Positions 1-7,739 of a stretch of 64,000 bases of DNA are shown here, piece after piece. The translations under genes and the position numbers were made by a program. The notes under the pieces are model-generated. The model saw only the letters and a list, made by a program, of their open reading frames with translations. It had not been told where the DNA came from and did not search any database. Position 1 is the first letter of the stretch; each line of letters starts with the position of its first letter. Source of the stretch: Sporanaerobacter acetigenes DSM 13106 (GTDB lineage: Bacteria; Bacillota; Clostridia; Tissierellales; Sporanaerobacteraceae). Where the stretch lies: positions 124,001 to 188,000 of the forward strand of contig NZ_FQXR01000006.1 in assembly GCF_900130025.1 (NCBI RefSeq), written 5' to 3'.

Positions 1-478
1 AGTAAGGTATAACACATTATAAGCAAATTTACAAAATAATTAATTATGTATTTTGACGCATGATTATGCATTAATCTTCAACCAATTCTATTTGAATTAT
101 TTAACTATGCTCATCTGACATATTATTATAAATTGATGTGATACCATCTACTTATTAATAAATTTATAAAAAAAATAAAAATTTGATTATTCAAATTAAT
201 CTTCAAACTATATTGTACATCCTTTCCAATAATTTTGCATCACTTTTTCAATTATTTATTATAATCCAATTTTATAAATTGTTCAAAGTATTGCAAAAAT
301 AATGAATAATTCAAGATTCTACAAAAATATAAATTATATTATTATGTTTATTTAAAACTAAATAGTCAAGCTTTCAATTTGTAAACGTTTGCATATTTAT
401 GAATAAATATAGAGGCAAACTTAAGCTTATTAATTTTTTGTAAATCTTAGTTAAATGTTTTTTAACAAAAATTATATC
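1..478. other. Non-coding AT-rich stretch at the window edge
   Basis: No open reading frame of convincing length or ribosome-binding site was found on either strand. The stretch lies downstream of mnmA and runs off the window. It is very AT-rich. One CcpA/LacI-like near-palindrome (TGTAAACGTTTGCA) lies at 380-393, close to the cre consensus but with one mismatch and no visible target gene, so no regulatory role is claimed. Confidence 0.6.
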
Positions 479-1555
479 CTATATTTCTTTTATTATGCCA
501 CCACCAACCACTATATCTCCATCATAAAAAACTATTGATTGACCCTTAGTTATAGCTCTTTGAGGCTCTTTGAACTCTACTAAAACTCCATTTTTATAAG
601 GCTTTGCAACCATTTCAGCTTCCCTCATACCATATCTTATTTTAGCAGTTCCATTTATTTCACAAGGTATATTGGCATAAGGAATAATGTTTATATCTTC
701 CGCATATAGTTTATTTTTAAATATTTCCTCCTCATCTCCCAACACAACTAAATTCTTCTCGGGAATAATATTTTGTACAAACACTCTTTTCCCTAGTGCT
801 ATACCCAATCCCTTTCTCTGTCCAATAGTATAATTCACTATTCCATTGTGTTTGCCTAAAATATTCCCATTTTTATCAACAAAATAACCAGGTTTTACTT
901 TATCTGGCCTTCTTTCACTGATAAATCTCCCATGATCATTGTCCGGTATAAAGCATATTTCTTCACTATCTGGTTTGTCGTGGACATTTAATCCAATATC
1001 TTCTGCTATTTCTCTTATTTTTTCTTTTGTATAGCTACCCAAAGGCATAAGAGTATGTTCCAATTGATACTGTGTCATATTATAAAGAACATAAGTCTGA
1101 TCTTTTTTTGCATCCATTGATCTTTTCATAATATATCGTCCGAAATCTTCATTCCATTCTATTTTTGCATAATGACCTGTTGCTATATAATCAGCTCCTA
1201 ATCCTTTTGCCTTTCTTAAAAATTCATCAAATTTTATAAATTTGTTGCAAGCAATACATGGATTTGGAGTCCTTCCTTGCAAATATTCTTCTACAAAATA
1301 ATTTATTACTTTTCTTTCAAAAACATCTTTAAAATTCATCACATAAAAAGGAATGTCCAATTTTTCAGCTACTCTTCTCGCATCTTCTACAGAAGATAGA
1401 CTACAACATCCACCTTCTCTTTCATCAAACTCCTTATCTCTAGGAATCACACTCATAGTAACTCCTATTACATCATATCCTTCTTGCTTCAACAGATAAG
1501 CAGCAACTGAACTGTCTACTCCACCACTCATTCCTAAGACAACTTTCTTCTTCAA
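479..1555 (-). CDS. mnmA: tRNA-specific 2-thiouridylase MnmA
   Basis: Cytoplasmic enzyme that uses ATP and persulfide sulfur to thiolate U34 of the tRNAs for Lys, Glu and Gln. The N terminus carries the PP-loop ATP-binding motif GMSGGVDSS. Two catalytic cysteines are visible, one in NPCIACN near residue 100 and one in SEEICFIP near residue 200, and GQRKGLGIA marks the central domain. The product is 358 residues, normal for the family. I chose the TTG start at 1555 because an AGGTGG ribosome-binding site stands 5 nt before it; a GTG three codons upstream would overlap that site. The sulfur donor is expected to be a cysteine desulfurase; the one at 7740-8897 belongs to a different, selenium-linked group. 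Identification is secure. Confidence 0.95.
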   Translation of the reverse strand: MKKKVVLGMSGGVDSSVAAYLLKQEGYDVIGVTMSVIPRDKEFDEREGGCCSLSSVEDARRVAEKLDIPFYVMNFKDVFERKVINYFVEEYLQGRTPNPCIACNKFIKFDEFLRKAKGLGADYIATGHYAKIEWNEDFGRYIMKRSMDAKKDQTYVLYNMTQYQLEHTLMPLGSYTKEKIREIAEDIGLNVHDKPDSEEICFIPDNDHGRFISERRPDKVKPGYFVDKNGNILGKHNGIVNYTIGQRKGLGIALGKRVFVQNIIPEKNLVVLGDEEEIFKNKLYAEDINIIPYANIPCEINGTAKIRYGMREAEMVAKPYKNGVLVEFKEPQRAITKGQSIVFYDGDIVVGGGIIKEI

Positions 1556-1640
1556 AAATTCCACCTACCTTATATTATACTAACTATATTATATCATAAT
1601 TATATCCATTCTAAAGTTTCTTATAAAATCTTGAAACATA

Positions 1641-1667
1641 AAAAAGGTTCCAATTTGGAACCTTTTT
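1641..1667 (-). terminator. Intrinsic terminator after the HDOD gene
   Basis: An 11-bp stem (AAAAAGGTTCC with GGAACCTTTTT) and a 5-nt loop lie just past the stop codon of the HDOD gene. On the minus strand the stem ends in a run of T. It separates the HDOD transcript from mnmA. Confidence 0.85.
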
Positions 1668-1669
1668 AG

Positions 1670-2521
1670 CTAAAGAATATTAAAATTATCTTCATCTATC
1701 AATAAATCAGATATTTCTGAAATGATACTCTCTACTTGATTGATATCCATGTTTAAAGTATCTAATGCAAACTGGGAAAAATTATAGCCCATGCCATCCA
1801 CTCCAAGTCCAACTCCCATCATCATAGTTATAGCATCTGCTATATGTACAATTGATACCAATTCAGGATTTTCTTCTGCCGTTTCTGGAGTATGATGATA
1901 TTCTATTGTCTCCACCAAATCCTTTGGAAAATTCCATTTCTCAGCAACTTTACCACCTACTTGTGCATGGTCAAAACCAAAAAGTTCTCTTTCTGCATCT
2001 AAAAAAGATTTGCCCTCTGTTTCCACCATTCCAACTATTTTTTCATATTCACTTTCTACATAATGATTTAATATGGTTTTCCCAATGTCTCTAAGTAAAC
2101 CAGCTATGTAGGCTTGCTCTGGATCTTGCTTACCAGTATTTTTGGCAATATATCTAGATATAATAGCACAAGTCTGAGATTGATTCCATAATTCATTTTT
2201 TTCAAGGGCATAGCCCTTGAGTTCACCTATGAGAAATTTATTGACAGTAGAAGCTAATGCAATGCTCTTTATAGTTTGAAATCCTAGCAATATCGTAGCT
2301 TTTGAAACTGTATTTATTTTCCTAGCATAACCATAATGAGTAGAGTTAGCTAACTTAAGAACTTTAGAAGTCAAACTTTGATCTTTGAGTATTTCTCTTT
2401 CTAAATCTTCCACTGTAGAATCTGGATCTTCAACAATTTTTATTATCTTGTTCATTCGCTCTGGCAAAACAGGCATTTCGTTTACTTGTCTCACTATACT
2501 ATCTAATGTAATCTCATTCAT
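1670..2521 (-). CDS. HDOD-domain signalling protein
   Basis: A 283-residue single-domain HDOD protein. The N-terminal helical part (LPVLP-type segment MPVLPERMNKII, then SLTSKVLKLANS near residue 50) and the degenerate HD-like core (AGLLRDIGKTIL, EYHHTPE) match the family. HDOD proteins are related to HD phosphohydrolases but usually lack the full metal-binding set; they commonly act in chemotaxis, motility or nucleotide second-messenger signalling. No partner domain such as EAL or GGDEF is fused. The start at 2521 is supported by GGAGAG spaced 6 nt before ATG. It is a single-gene transcript with its own terminator. The target pathway cannot be told from sequence. Confidence 0.85.
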   Translation of the reverse strand: MNEITLDSIVRQVNEMPVLPERMNKIIKIVEDPDSTVEDLEREILKDQSLTSKVLKLANSTHYGYARKINTVSKATILLGFQTIKSIALASTVNKFLIGELKGYALEKNELWNQSQTCAIISRYIAKNTGKQDPEQAYIAGLLRDIGKTILNHYVESEYEKIVGMVETEGKSFLDAERELFGFDHAQVGGKVAEKWNFPKDLVETIEYHHTPETAEENPELVSIVHIADAITMMMGVGLGVDGMGYNFSQFALDTLNMDINQVESIISEISDLLIDEDNFNIL

Positions 2522-2627
2522 ATCCAACTCTCCATTATATAAATATTCTTTATATGATTATACCCTTTTTCATGTCATTTTCCCATAGACTAAAAGACTT
2601 ATTTTGCTATTTTGACATTCACAACAA

Positions 2628-2675
2628 AAGAAGTCACAGTATAAAGTAATTTTGCACTTTATGCCGTGACTTCTT
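2628..2675 (-). terminator. Terminator after the Mop gene
   Basis: A long hairpin with AAGAAGTCAC/GTGACTTCTT at the base lies 13 nt past the Mop stop codon and is followed on the minus strand by TTTTGTTG. That the terminator follows the distal stop codon rather than the internal TGA supports one full-length Mop gene. Confidence 0.8.
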
Positions 2676-2687
2676 AAATATTATTTT

Positions 2688-2906
2688 TTAATGTTTTACA
2701 AATACAACGTTTATTGCCTTCACAAGAGCATCAACTTGATCTCCTTTTTGAAAACCTGCTTCTTCTAAACTATCTGTCGTCATCACGGACGTAAACCTCA
2801 TAGAGCCATCAGCTCAAGTACCTCGCATCTTCACCAAAGACATTACACCATCGGCTTTAATGTCTTCAATTTGTCCAGTAATTTTATTTCTAACACCAGC
2901 ATCCAT
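2688..2906 (-). CDS. Mop/molbindin (TOBE) protein with in-frame TGA; candidate selenoprotein
   Basis: A 72-codon frame with a good ribosome-binding site (AGGAGG before ATG at 2906) and an intrinsic terminator after the last stop. It encodes a small TOBE-domain molybdate/tungstate-binding protein of the Mop type: MDAGVRNKITGQI at the N terminus, then SVMTTDSLEEAGF and GDQVDALVKAINVVFVK match the two halves of the molbindin fold. Codon 31 (2814-2816) is TGA, and homology continues in the same frame after it. Downstream of the TGA the RNA can fold a hairpin at 2770-2803: apical stem CGUC/GACG with a 6-nt G-containing loop starting 26 nt after UGA, and an outer CUAU/AUAG pairing. That spacing suits a bacterial SECIS element. 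The selenium genes 5-8 kb away support selenocysteine insertion. The alternative is a nonsense-mutated pseudogene. The Mop identity is clear; Sec decoding is inference. Confidence 0.7.
2770..2803 (-). promoter_or_regulatory. Putative bacterial SECIS hairpin
   Basis: Directly downstream of the in-frame TGA (2814-2816). The apical stem CGUC/GACG occupies 2788-2791 and 2778-2781; the loop is CGUGAU; an outer 4-bp helix CUAU/AUAG (2800-2803 with 2770-2773) brackets an internal loop. Distance from UGA to the apical loop is 26 nt, inside the usual bacterial range. The stem is short, and an alternative GAGC/GCUC hairpin overlaps the UGA itself, so confidence is moderate. Confidence 0.45.
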
Positions 2907-2946
2907 ATTTATACCTCCTGTATTATCTATTGATTTTATTTATATA

Positions 2947-2980
2947 ATCTCTATATATTATTAGTTTTATCTATAGAGAT
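2947..2980. repeat. Inverted repeat between ferredoxin and Mop genes
   Basis: A perfect 9-bp inverted repeat, ATCTCTATA (2947-2955) and TATAGAGAT (2972-2980), separated by 16 nt, lies in the 96-nt gap upstream of the Mop gene. It is too weak and without a T run to be a clear terminator. It could be an operator or mRNA-processing structure. Confidence 0.4.
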
Positions 2981-3002
2981 ATTAAATATGTATACAAATT
3001 AA

Positions 3003-3552
<550 letters not shown>

Positions 3553-3654
3553 ATGCATACCTCCCATAATTATTATTCTTAATGCTATAATATAGTTTAT
3601 TCATAAAAATATCGGTAACTAATGTTACAATACCCAATTTTATATTTTTGTATC

Positions 3655-3688
3655 AAAAAAGGACATTGCTTTTGCCAATATCCTTTTT
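3655..3688 (-). terminator. Terminator of the NifX-DUF134-IscU operon
   Basis: Stem of 8 bp with one mismatch, flanked by A6 and T5, located 17 nt past the IscU-like gene. The minus strand gives a hairpin ending in TTTTTT. It ends the operon that starts at the palindromic promoter near 5340-5394. Confidence 0.85.
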
Positions 3689-3704
3689 TGATACAAAACC
3701 TTTT

Positions 3705-4073
3705 TTATTTGTTTTTTTCAAGATAATCCCTTATTGCATTTCTAAGTGCCTGAACTCCTAAGTTTGAACAGTGTTGTTTTTCTATAGGAAGTCCATCCAA
3801 TGCTTCAACTATATCTTCGTCTTCTATTTTTAAAGCCTCTTCTATAGTTTTCCCTTTTGCAAGAACTGTAGTCATACTACTTGTAGCAACTGAAGCAGTA
3901 CAACCAAATACTAAAAAACTTATATCTTCAATTATATTATCTTTGACTTTTATATAAATAGTCAAAAAATCACCACAATTAGGATCTCCATAAGTCCCTT
4001 CACCATCTGCATCAACCATAGTTCCCACATTTCTTGGAGACATAAAATGTTCAATGACTTTATCCGAATACAT
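3705..4073 (-). CDS. IscU/NifU N-terminal-type Fe-S cluster scaffold
   Basis: A 122-residue protein of the IscU/NifU N-terminal family, on which [2Fe-2S] and [4Fe-4S] clusters are assembled before transfer. All three ligand cysteines are present: GDPNCGDF near residue 32, VFGCTAS near 57 and KQHCSNLG near 101, and the invariant Asp lies beside the first. It is the last gene of an operon with two NifX/orange-protein-like proteins and DUF134, not of a standard isc or suf operon. No cysteine desulfurase adjoins it. This suggests a scaffold serving the cofactor handled by the neighbouring proteins rather than general Fe-S assembly. That role is inference. Confidence 0.9.
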   Translation of the reverse strand: MYSDKVIEHFMSPRNVGTMVDADGEGTYGDPNCGDFLTIYIKVKDNIIEDISFLVFGCTASVATSSMTTVLAKGKTIEEALKIEDEDIVEALDGLPIEKQHCSNLGVQALRNAIRDYLEKNK

Positions 4074-4084
4074 TTCCTCACATC

Positions 4085-4537
4085 CTATTTCTGATTGTCA
4101 TCCTCTCTTTTACACCATTTGTTACAAAAACCATTTTTTTTGCTGCACATAACATTCCTAGAACCACAAATAGGACAATTGTTTTTATCTCGTTCAAAAT
4201 TCACTTGATAGACGCCACCACAATCCATACATTTGAATTTACAGTGATTAGTAATATAATATCCTCCACCTATTCTTAAAGCTTTGCCTTCAGTCAAAGC
4301 TTTAGCAACTTTTTCCCTTGCACTGTCTATTATGTTCTGGAAAGTTTGCCTTGATACATGCATTTTTTCAGCACATTCTTCTTGATTCAATTTCTCTATA
4401 TCTTTAAGTCTCATAGCCTCAAGTTCTTCTACATTTAAAACTATTTCTTCTATTTCGCATTTGGCTTTTCCCCAAGGTATAAAATATGTGTTTTCTGGAA
4501 AAAACTCTACTCTTCTAAACTTTGTTGGTCTTGGCAT
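4085..4537 (-). CDS. DUF134 sigma-region-4-like DNA-binding protein, Zn-ribbon variant
   Basis: A 150-residue DUF134 protein. The N terminus MPRPTKFRRVEFFP is the family signature; residues about 45-80 (LEAMRLKDIEKLNQEECA..MHVSRQTFQNI) form a helix-turn-helix like sigma-70 region 4. After the DUF134 core there is a C-terminal zinc-ribbon-like segment with CMDC near residue 105, CPIC near 122 and more cysteines (CSKKNGFCNKWC), which the second copy at 12469-12828 lacks. It lies third in the operon controlled by the palindromic promoter at 5339-5394, the expected arrangement for an autoregulator. DNA binding is inferred from the fold; no DUF134 target is proven here. Confidence 0.88.
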   Translation of the reverse strand: MPRPTKFRRVEFFPENTYFIPWGKAKCEIEEIVLNVEELEAMRLKDIEKLNQEECAEKMHVSRQTFQNIIDSAREKVAKALTEGKALRIGGGYYITNHCKFKCMDCGGVYQVNFERDKNNCPICGSRNVMCSKKNGFCNKWCKREDDNQK

Positions 4538-4553
4538 TTTTCTTCCCTTCTAT

Positions 4554-4910
4554 TTACTCATTGCAATTTCCTTCATGCTCATGTTCTGTACAAACACTTC
4601 CTGTTGATTTAAGTTCCCCTATTAAATATTTTTCAATTACATCATCACATATTCCTTGAGCTCCTACTACAACTTCTATCCCATTTTCATTGAATAAATC
4701 CTGGGCAGTTTCTCCCATTCCACCTGCTATTATCACATTAGCACCTTGATCTTTTAAAAATACAGGAAGAAACCCTGGTCTATGACCTGGATTTGGAGTG
4801 AAATTTTTGTTTAATACCTTCTTGTCTTCAACTTCATAAATTGTAAATCCTTCACAATGTCCAAAATGTCCACTTACATGTTTTCCTTCGCTTGCAATTG
4901 CTATTTTCAT
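4554..4910 (-). CDS. NifX/NifB-C-like (orange-protein family) metallocofactor protein
   Basis: A 118-residue protein of the dinitrogenase iron-molybdenum cofactor family (MTH1175-like), the fold shared by NifX, NafY and the Desulfovibrio orange protein that binds a Mo-Cu-sulfide cluster. It opens with MKIAIASEGKHVSGHFGHCE, the typical first strand with conserved HFG. AGGMGETAQDLF and VVVGAQG mark the central sheet. The C terminus has a Cys and a His-rich end (CTEHEHEGNCNE) that may bind metal. It is directly followed by DUF134 and preceded by a paralogue, with no nitrogenase genes in view, so a nitrogenase role is unlikely. A role in a metal-sulfur cofactor is inference from the family and context. 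Confidence 0.87.
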   Translation of the reverse strand: MKIAIASEGKHVSGHFGHCEGFTIYEVEDKKVLNKNFTPNPGHRPGFLPVFLKDQGANVIIAGGMGETAQDLFNENGIEVVVGAQGICDDVIEKYLIGELKSTGSVCTEHEHEGNCNE

Positions 4911-4946
4911 TTTTTATTCCTCCTCAAATATTATTTTTCATTTTTT

Positions 4947-5306
4947 CTACATCCCATGATGAGCTGGCCCTGAATTTTTTAATTCTTCAAGTTCCCCATT
5001 TCTATACTTCTCTATAACAGATTTAAGTAAAATACTTTCACATTTAAAAGCTTTAATATTTGCCTTTTCTATTAGTTCAAAAGCATTAGGACCAAGATTT
5101 CCTGTAATGATCACATCAACATTTTCATCAATTAACTGTTGAGCTGCAGCAATACCTGCCCCTCCCTTAGAACTTTGTCCATCATTTTCTACTGCTCTAA
5201 ATTCATTACTTTCAGTATCATAAATCACAAAATAACTACACCTTCCAAATCTTAAATCAAGGGAACTATCTAAATTTTTCCCATTAGATGAAATTCCTAT
5301 CTTCAT
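4947..5306 (-). CDS. NifX/NifB-C-like (orange-protein family) metallocofactor protein, first gene of operon
   Basis: A 119-residue paralogue of the protein encoded at 4554-4910. Visible features are MKIGISSNGKNLDSSLDLRFGRCSYF at the N terminus (the family FGR/FGH position followed by a Cys), AGIAAAQQLIDENVDVIITG in the middle and a C-terminal PAHHGM. It lacks the His-rich tail of the second copy. It is the first gene of the four-gene operon; promoter and palindromic operator lie 33-88 nt upstream of its ATG. Two paralogues in tandem could form a heterodimer around a shared cofactor. Function otherwise as for the family: binding or delivering a Mo- or Fe-containing sulfide cluster. Confidence 0.87.
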   Translation of the reverse strand: MKIGISSNGKNLDSSLDLRFGRCSYFVIYDTESNEFRAVENDGQSSKGGAGIAAAQQLIDENVDVIITGNLGPNAFELIEKANIKAFKCESILLKSVIEKYRNGELEELKNSGPAHHGM

Positions 5307-5338
5307 ATTATATCACTCTCCCAAATACTATTATTGCC

Positions 5339-5370
5339 AAAATATAATTGGCATATGCTAATTATATTTT
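5339..5370. promoter_or_regulatory. Palindromic operator site 1 (NifX operon)
   Basis: A 32-bp palindrome with a single mismatched pair, centred between 5354 and 5355 on CATATG; the core on the minus strand is TTAGCATATGCCAA. Positions 5346-5371 are identical, base for base, with 12412-12437 upstream of the MinD operon. It overlaps the -10 element and presumed start point, the geometry of a repressor site. Confidence 0.75.
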
Positions 5371-5394
5371 AGCCCTATACTTTATTTTTGTCAA
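5366..5394 (-). promoter_or_regulatory. Sigma-A promoter of the NifX operon
   Basis: On the minus strand TTGACA (5389-5394), a 17-nt spacer and TAAAAT (5366-5371). The -10 element is overlapped by the palindrome. Same elements and spacing occur at the MinD operon. Confidence 0.75.
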
Positions 5395-5406
5395 ATAGTA
5401 TTTTTA

Positions 5407-6513
5407 TTATTTGCTGGAAGAATTTTTTATAAGAGTACTTGAAACCAATGCTGTCAACGGAATAGTTAAAACCAATCCTATACTTCCAGCTAAAGAACGA
5501 ATAGCCTCTGTAGCAATGACATCTAAATTCAATATTTTTGCAATAGAAGTTTCATATGCCATAAATAAGAGAAGTACAGGAATGGAACTACCTGTATATG
5601 CAAGAATGAGAGTGTTTGTCATAGTACCCATGACATCCTTTCCAACATTCATCCCTGATTTAAATAGCTCTTTTCTTGTCAAGTTGGGATTTGCTTTATG
5701 GATTTCATCCATTGAAGATGCTATTGACATACCTACGTCCATGACAGCTCCCAGTGAACCTAATATGATTCCAGAAAATAACAGACCTCTAAAATCAAAA
5801 TTTACTTCTTGAGGAATATACATAAGCATCATAGCTTCTTCACTGCTAAGTCCTGTCAATTTCACTTGACTTCCTATATAGTATGCTATAATGCCTGCAA
5901 CAAGGACCCCACCACTTGTTCCAACAACTGCTGCAATACTTTTTTTGTTAATTCCGCCTACAATAAACATGGTTAAAATTGTAACAACTATAGATATCAA
6001 TATAGTAATAGGTATTGGATTTGCCCCTTTTAAAATCATAGGTAACAATACCTTTAAAATTGCAAACATAGTAATAGCTAGAGTCACTACAGATTTTAAA
6101 CCCTTTTTCTTACCTATAATAATAATTAGGAGTATAAATATAATAACTAAATAAAAAATATAATTTTGCCTCATATAATCTGAAATATAAATATTTATGT
6201 CTTCCCCTTCAATTTCTTGAATAGAAACTACAACTTTTTCTCCTTTTTCAACAACTATGTTATAGACATCATTTTCAGATAAATTATTTTTTACATCAAA
6301 TATTTGATTTTTATATTTTCCACTAGTTATTTTCAATTTAACATCTTGATATTGATTTATAAATCCTTCAACTTCTTCTGTCTCTTTTAATTCACTTGCC
6401 TCTAATACAATAGCAGTTTCCGTATACATGTCCGAATCGTCAGAAGTTTCTCCATAAACATTTGCAGAAAATAACAATATTATCATACTTATCAATATTA
6501 ATAGTTTTTTCAT
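5407..6513 (-). CDS. YibE/F family integral membrane protein
   Basis: A 368-residue YibE/F protein. A signal-like hydrophobic segment at residues 3-20 is followed by an extracytoplasmic domain to about residue 115 with a beta-rich 'YKNQIFDVKNNLSENDVYN' segment, then seven or so membrane helices. The conserved core includes GTSGGVLVAGI, GAVMDVGMSIASSMDEI and TMTNTLILAYTGSSIP. The family is widespread in Firmicutes but has no settled function; transport has been suggested. A paralogue (6662-7711) is read divergently from the same 148-nt intergenic region, so the two may be regulated together and could form one complex. Confidence 0.85.
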   Translation of the reverse strand: MKKLLILISMIILLFSANVYGETSDDSDMYTETAIVLEASELKETEEVEGFINQYQDVKLKITSGKYKNQIFDVKNNLSENDVYNIVVEKGEKVVVSIQEIEGEDINIYISDYMRQNYIFYLVIIFILLIIIIGKKKGLKSVVTLAITMFAILKVLLPMILKGANPIPITILISIVVTILTMFIVGGINKKSIAAVVGTSGGVLVAGIIAYYIGSQVKLTGLSSEEAMMLMYIPQEVNFDFRGLLFSGIILGSLGAVMDVGMSIASSMDEIHKANPNLTRKELFKSGMNVGKDVMGTMTNTLILAYTGSSIPVLLLFMAYETSIAKILNLDVIATEAIRSLAGSIGLVLTIPLTALVSSTLIKNSSSK

Positions 6514-6661
6514 TTCTTAACCTCCAATATATGTACCTTTTTCTATTAGTATAACATGTTTTTCCTTTATTTAAAATCCACTACTAAACAACACTTTTTC
6601 ATAATTATATAAGTTCTGTTTGTCCAAAAAGTTTCATACTTTTTAGTAGGAGGGATAAATC

Positions 6662-7711
6662 ATGAAAAAAATTACTTTTATTATTATCATTATCGTATTG
6701 ATTCACACTTTAGTTTGGGCTTCCAATAGTCAAAGAGTCCTTGGAAAAGTATTGAAAATAGAAAAAATACAAGATGTTGTTGAACAAGAAACATTGAAAA
6801 TAGAAATACTAGAAGGAAAACATAAAGGAAAAGTCATAAATGTCACTCGTGAAAGAATGGAATATTCTTCTTTTGATTTTGATCTAAATATAGGTGATCA
6901 AGTATTGATGGAACTTTATGAGGACGAAAATGGCTCTTTAAATGGTAGATTTGTAAATGTGTGGAGGGTTGATAAACTCAAAAATCTATCCTTTATATTC
7001 ATAATATCTATAATACTATTTGGCGGTTTGAAAGGAGTATTGTCTATTTCTTCCTTGCTTTTTTCTGCCTATGTAATAGTAAAATTTATGGTTCCAGGAA
7101 TCCTTAAGGGATACAATATAATAACTATTTCTATATTCTCTGCTCTAATAATAATAATGGTCAGCTTTGTTCTAATAGCTGGTTTTACTAAAAAAAGTCT
7201 TGTCTCAATGTTAGGAACTATGGGAGGAACTATAACTGCTGGACTTCTTGCCTATACTTATTCAAAATTAACAAGCATCACTGGAATGGCTGATGAAAAT
7301 GTAATGTTTTTAATAACAAATATGGGAATTAAATTAGATTTCAGTAGTCTTTATATGTGCTCTATTCTCATTGGTACCATTGGGGCAACCATGGATGTGA
7401 GCATGTCCATAACTACATCAATGTTTGAAATAAAAAAACAATCTCCCAGAATAAAAACCAAAGACCTCCTTCAATCAGGATTCCACATAGGAAAAGATAT
7501 CATGTCTACAATGGTCAATACTTTGATACTTGCATATGCTGGAAGTTCCATGCCTTTACTCATAATTAACATCATATCTGATACTGAATATATCTATTCT
7601 ATAAATAGTGAAATATTAGCCATGGAAATAATAAGAGCATTGTGCAGCAGTATAGGATTAGTTATGACAATACCTTTAACTATACTTATAGCTACACATG
7701 CGCTTAAATAA
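6662..7711 (+). CDS. YibE/F family integral membrane protein
   Basis: A 349-residue paralogue of the divergent gene at 5407-6513. It has the same plan: signal-like segment at the N terminus, an extracytoplasmic region of about 85 residues, then several membrane helices with GTMGGTITAGLLAY, GATMDVSMSITTSMFEI and TMVNTLILAYAGSSMP. GGAGGG precedes the ATG by 6 nt. It ends 29 nt before the convergent cysteine desulfurase-like gene. Function unknown, as for the family. Confidence 0.85.
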   Translation: MKKITFIIIIIVLIHTLVWASNSQRVLGKVLKIEKIQDVVEQETLKIEILEGKHKGKVINVTRERMEYSSFDFDLNIGDQVLMELYEDENGSLNGRFVNVWRVDKLKNLSFIFIISIILFGGLKGVLSISSLLFSAYVIVKFMVPGILKGYNIITISIFSALIIIMVSFVLIAGFTKKSLVSMLGTMGGTITAGLLAYTYSKLTSITGMADENVMFLITNMGIKLDFSSLYMCSILIGTIGATMDVSMSITTSMFEIKKQSPRIKTKDLLQSGFHIGKDIMSTMVNTLILAYAGSSMPLLIINIISDTEYIYSINSEILAMEIIRALCSSIGLVMTIPLTILIATHALK

Positions 7712-7739
7712 TTCAAGATTAATACTTACTTTTGCTATT

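Noticed and set aside
380-393. CcpA cre-like near-palindrome TGTAAACGTTTGCA
   Set aside because: One position does not fit the consensus, no gene starts near it in the window, and AT-rich DNA gives such matches by chance.
1852-2588. Plus-strand reading frames opposite the HDOD gene and similar antisense frames throughout
   Set aside because: No ribosome-binding sites, hydrophobic low-complexity products, and full overlap with recognised genes on the other strand.
4554-5306. Nitrogenase cofactor genes
   Set aside because: Only the generic NifX-like fold is present and no nifH, nifD, nifK, nifE, nifN or nifB radical SAM gene is in the window.
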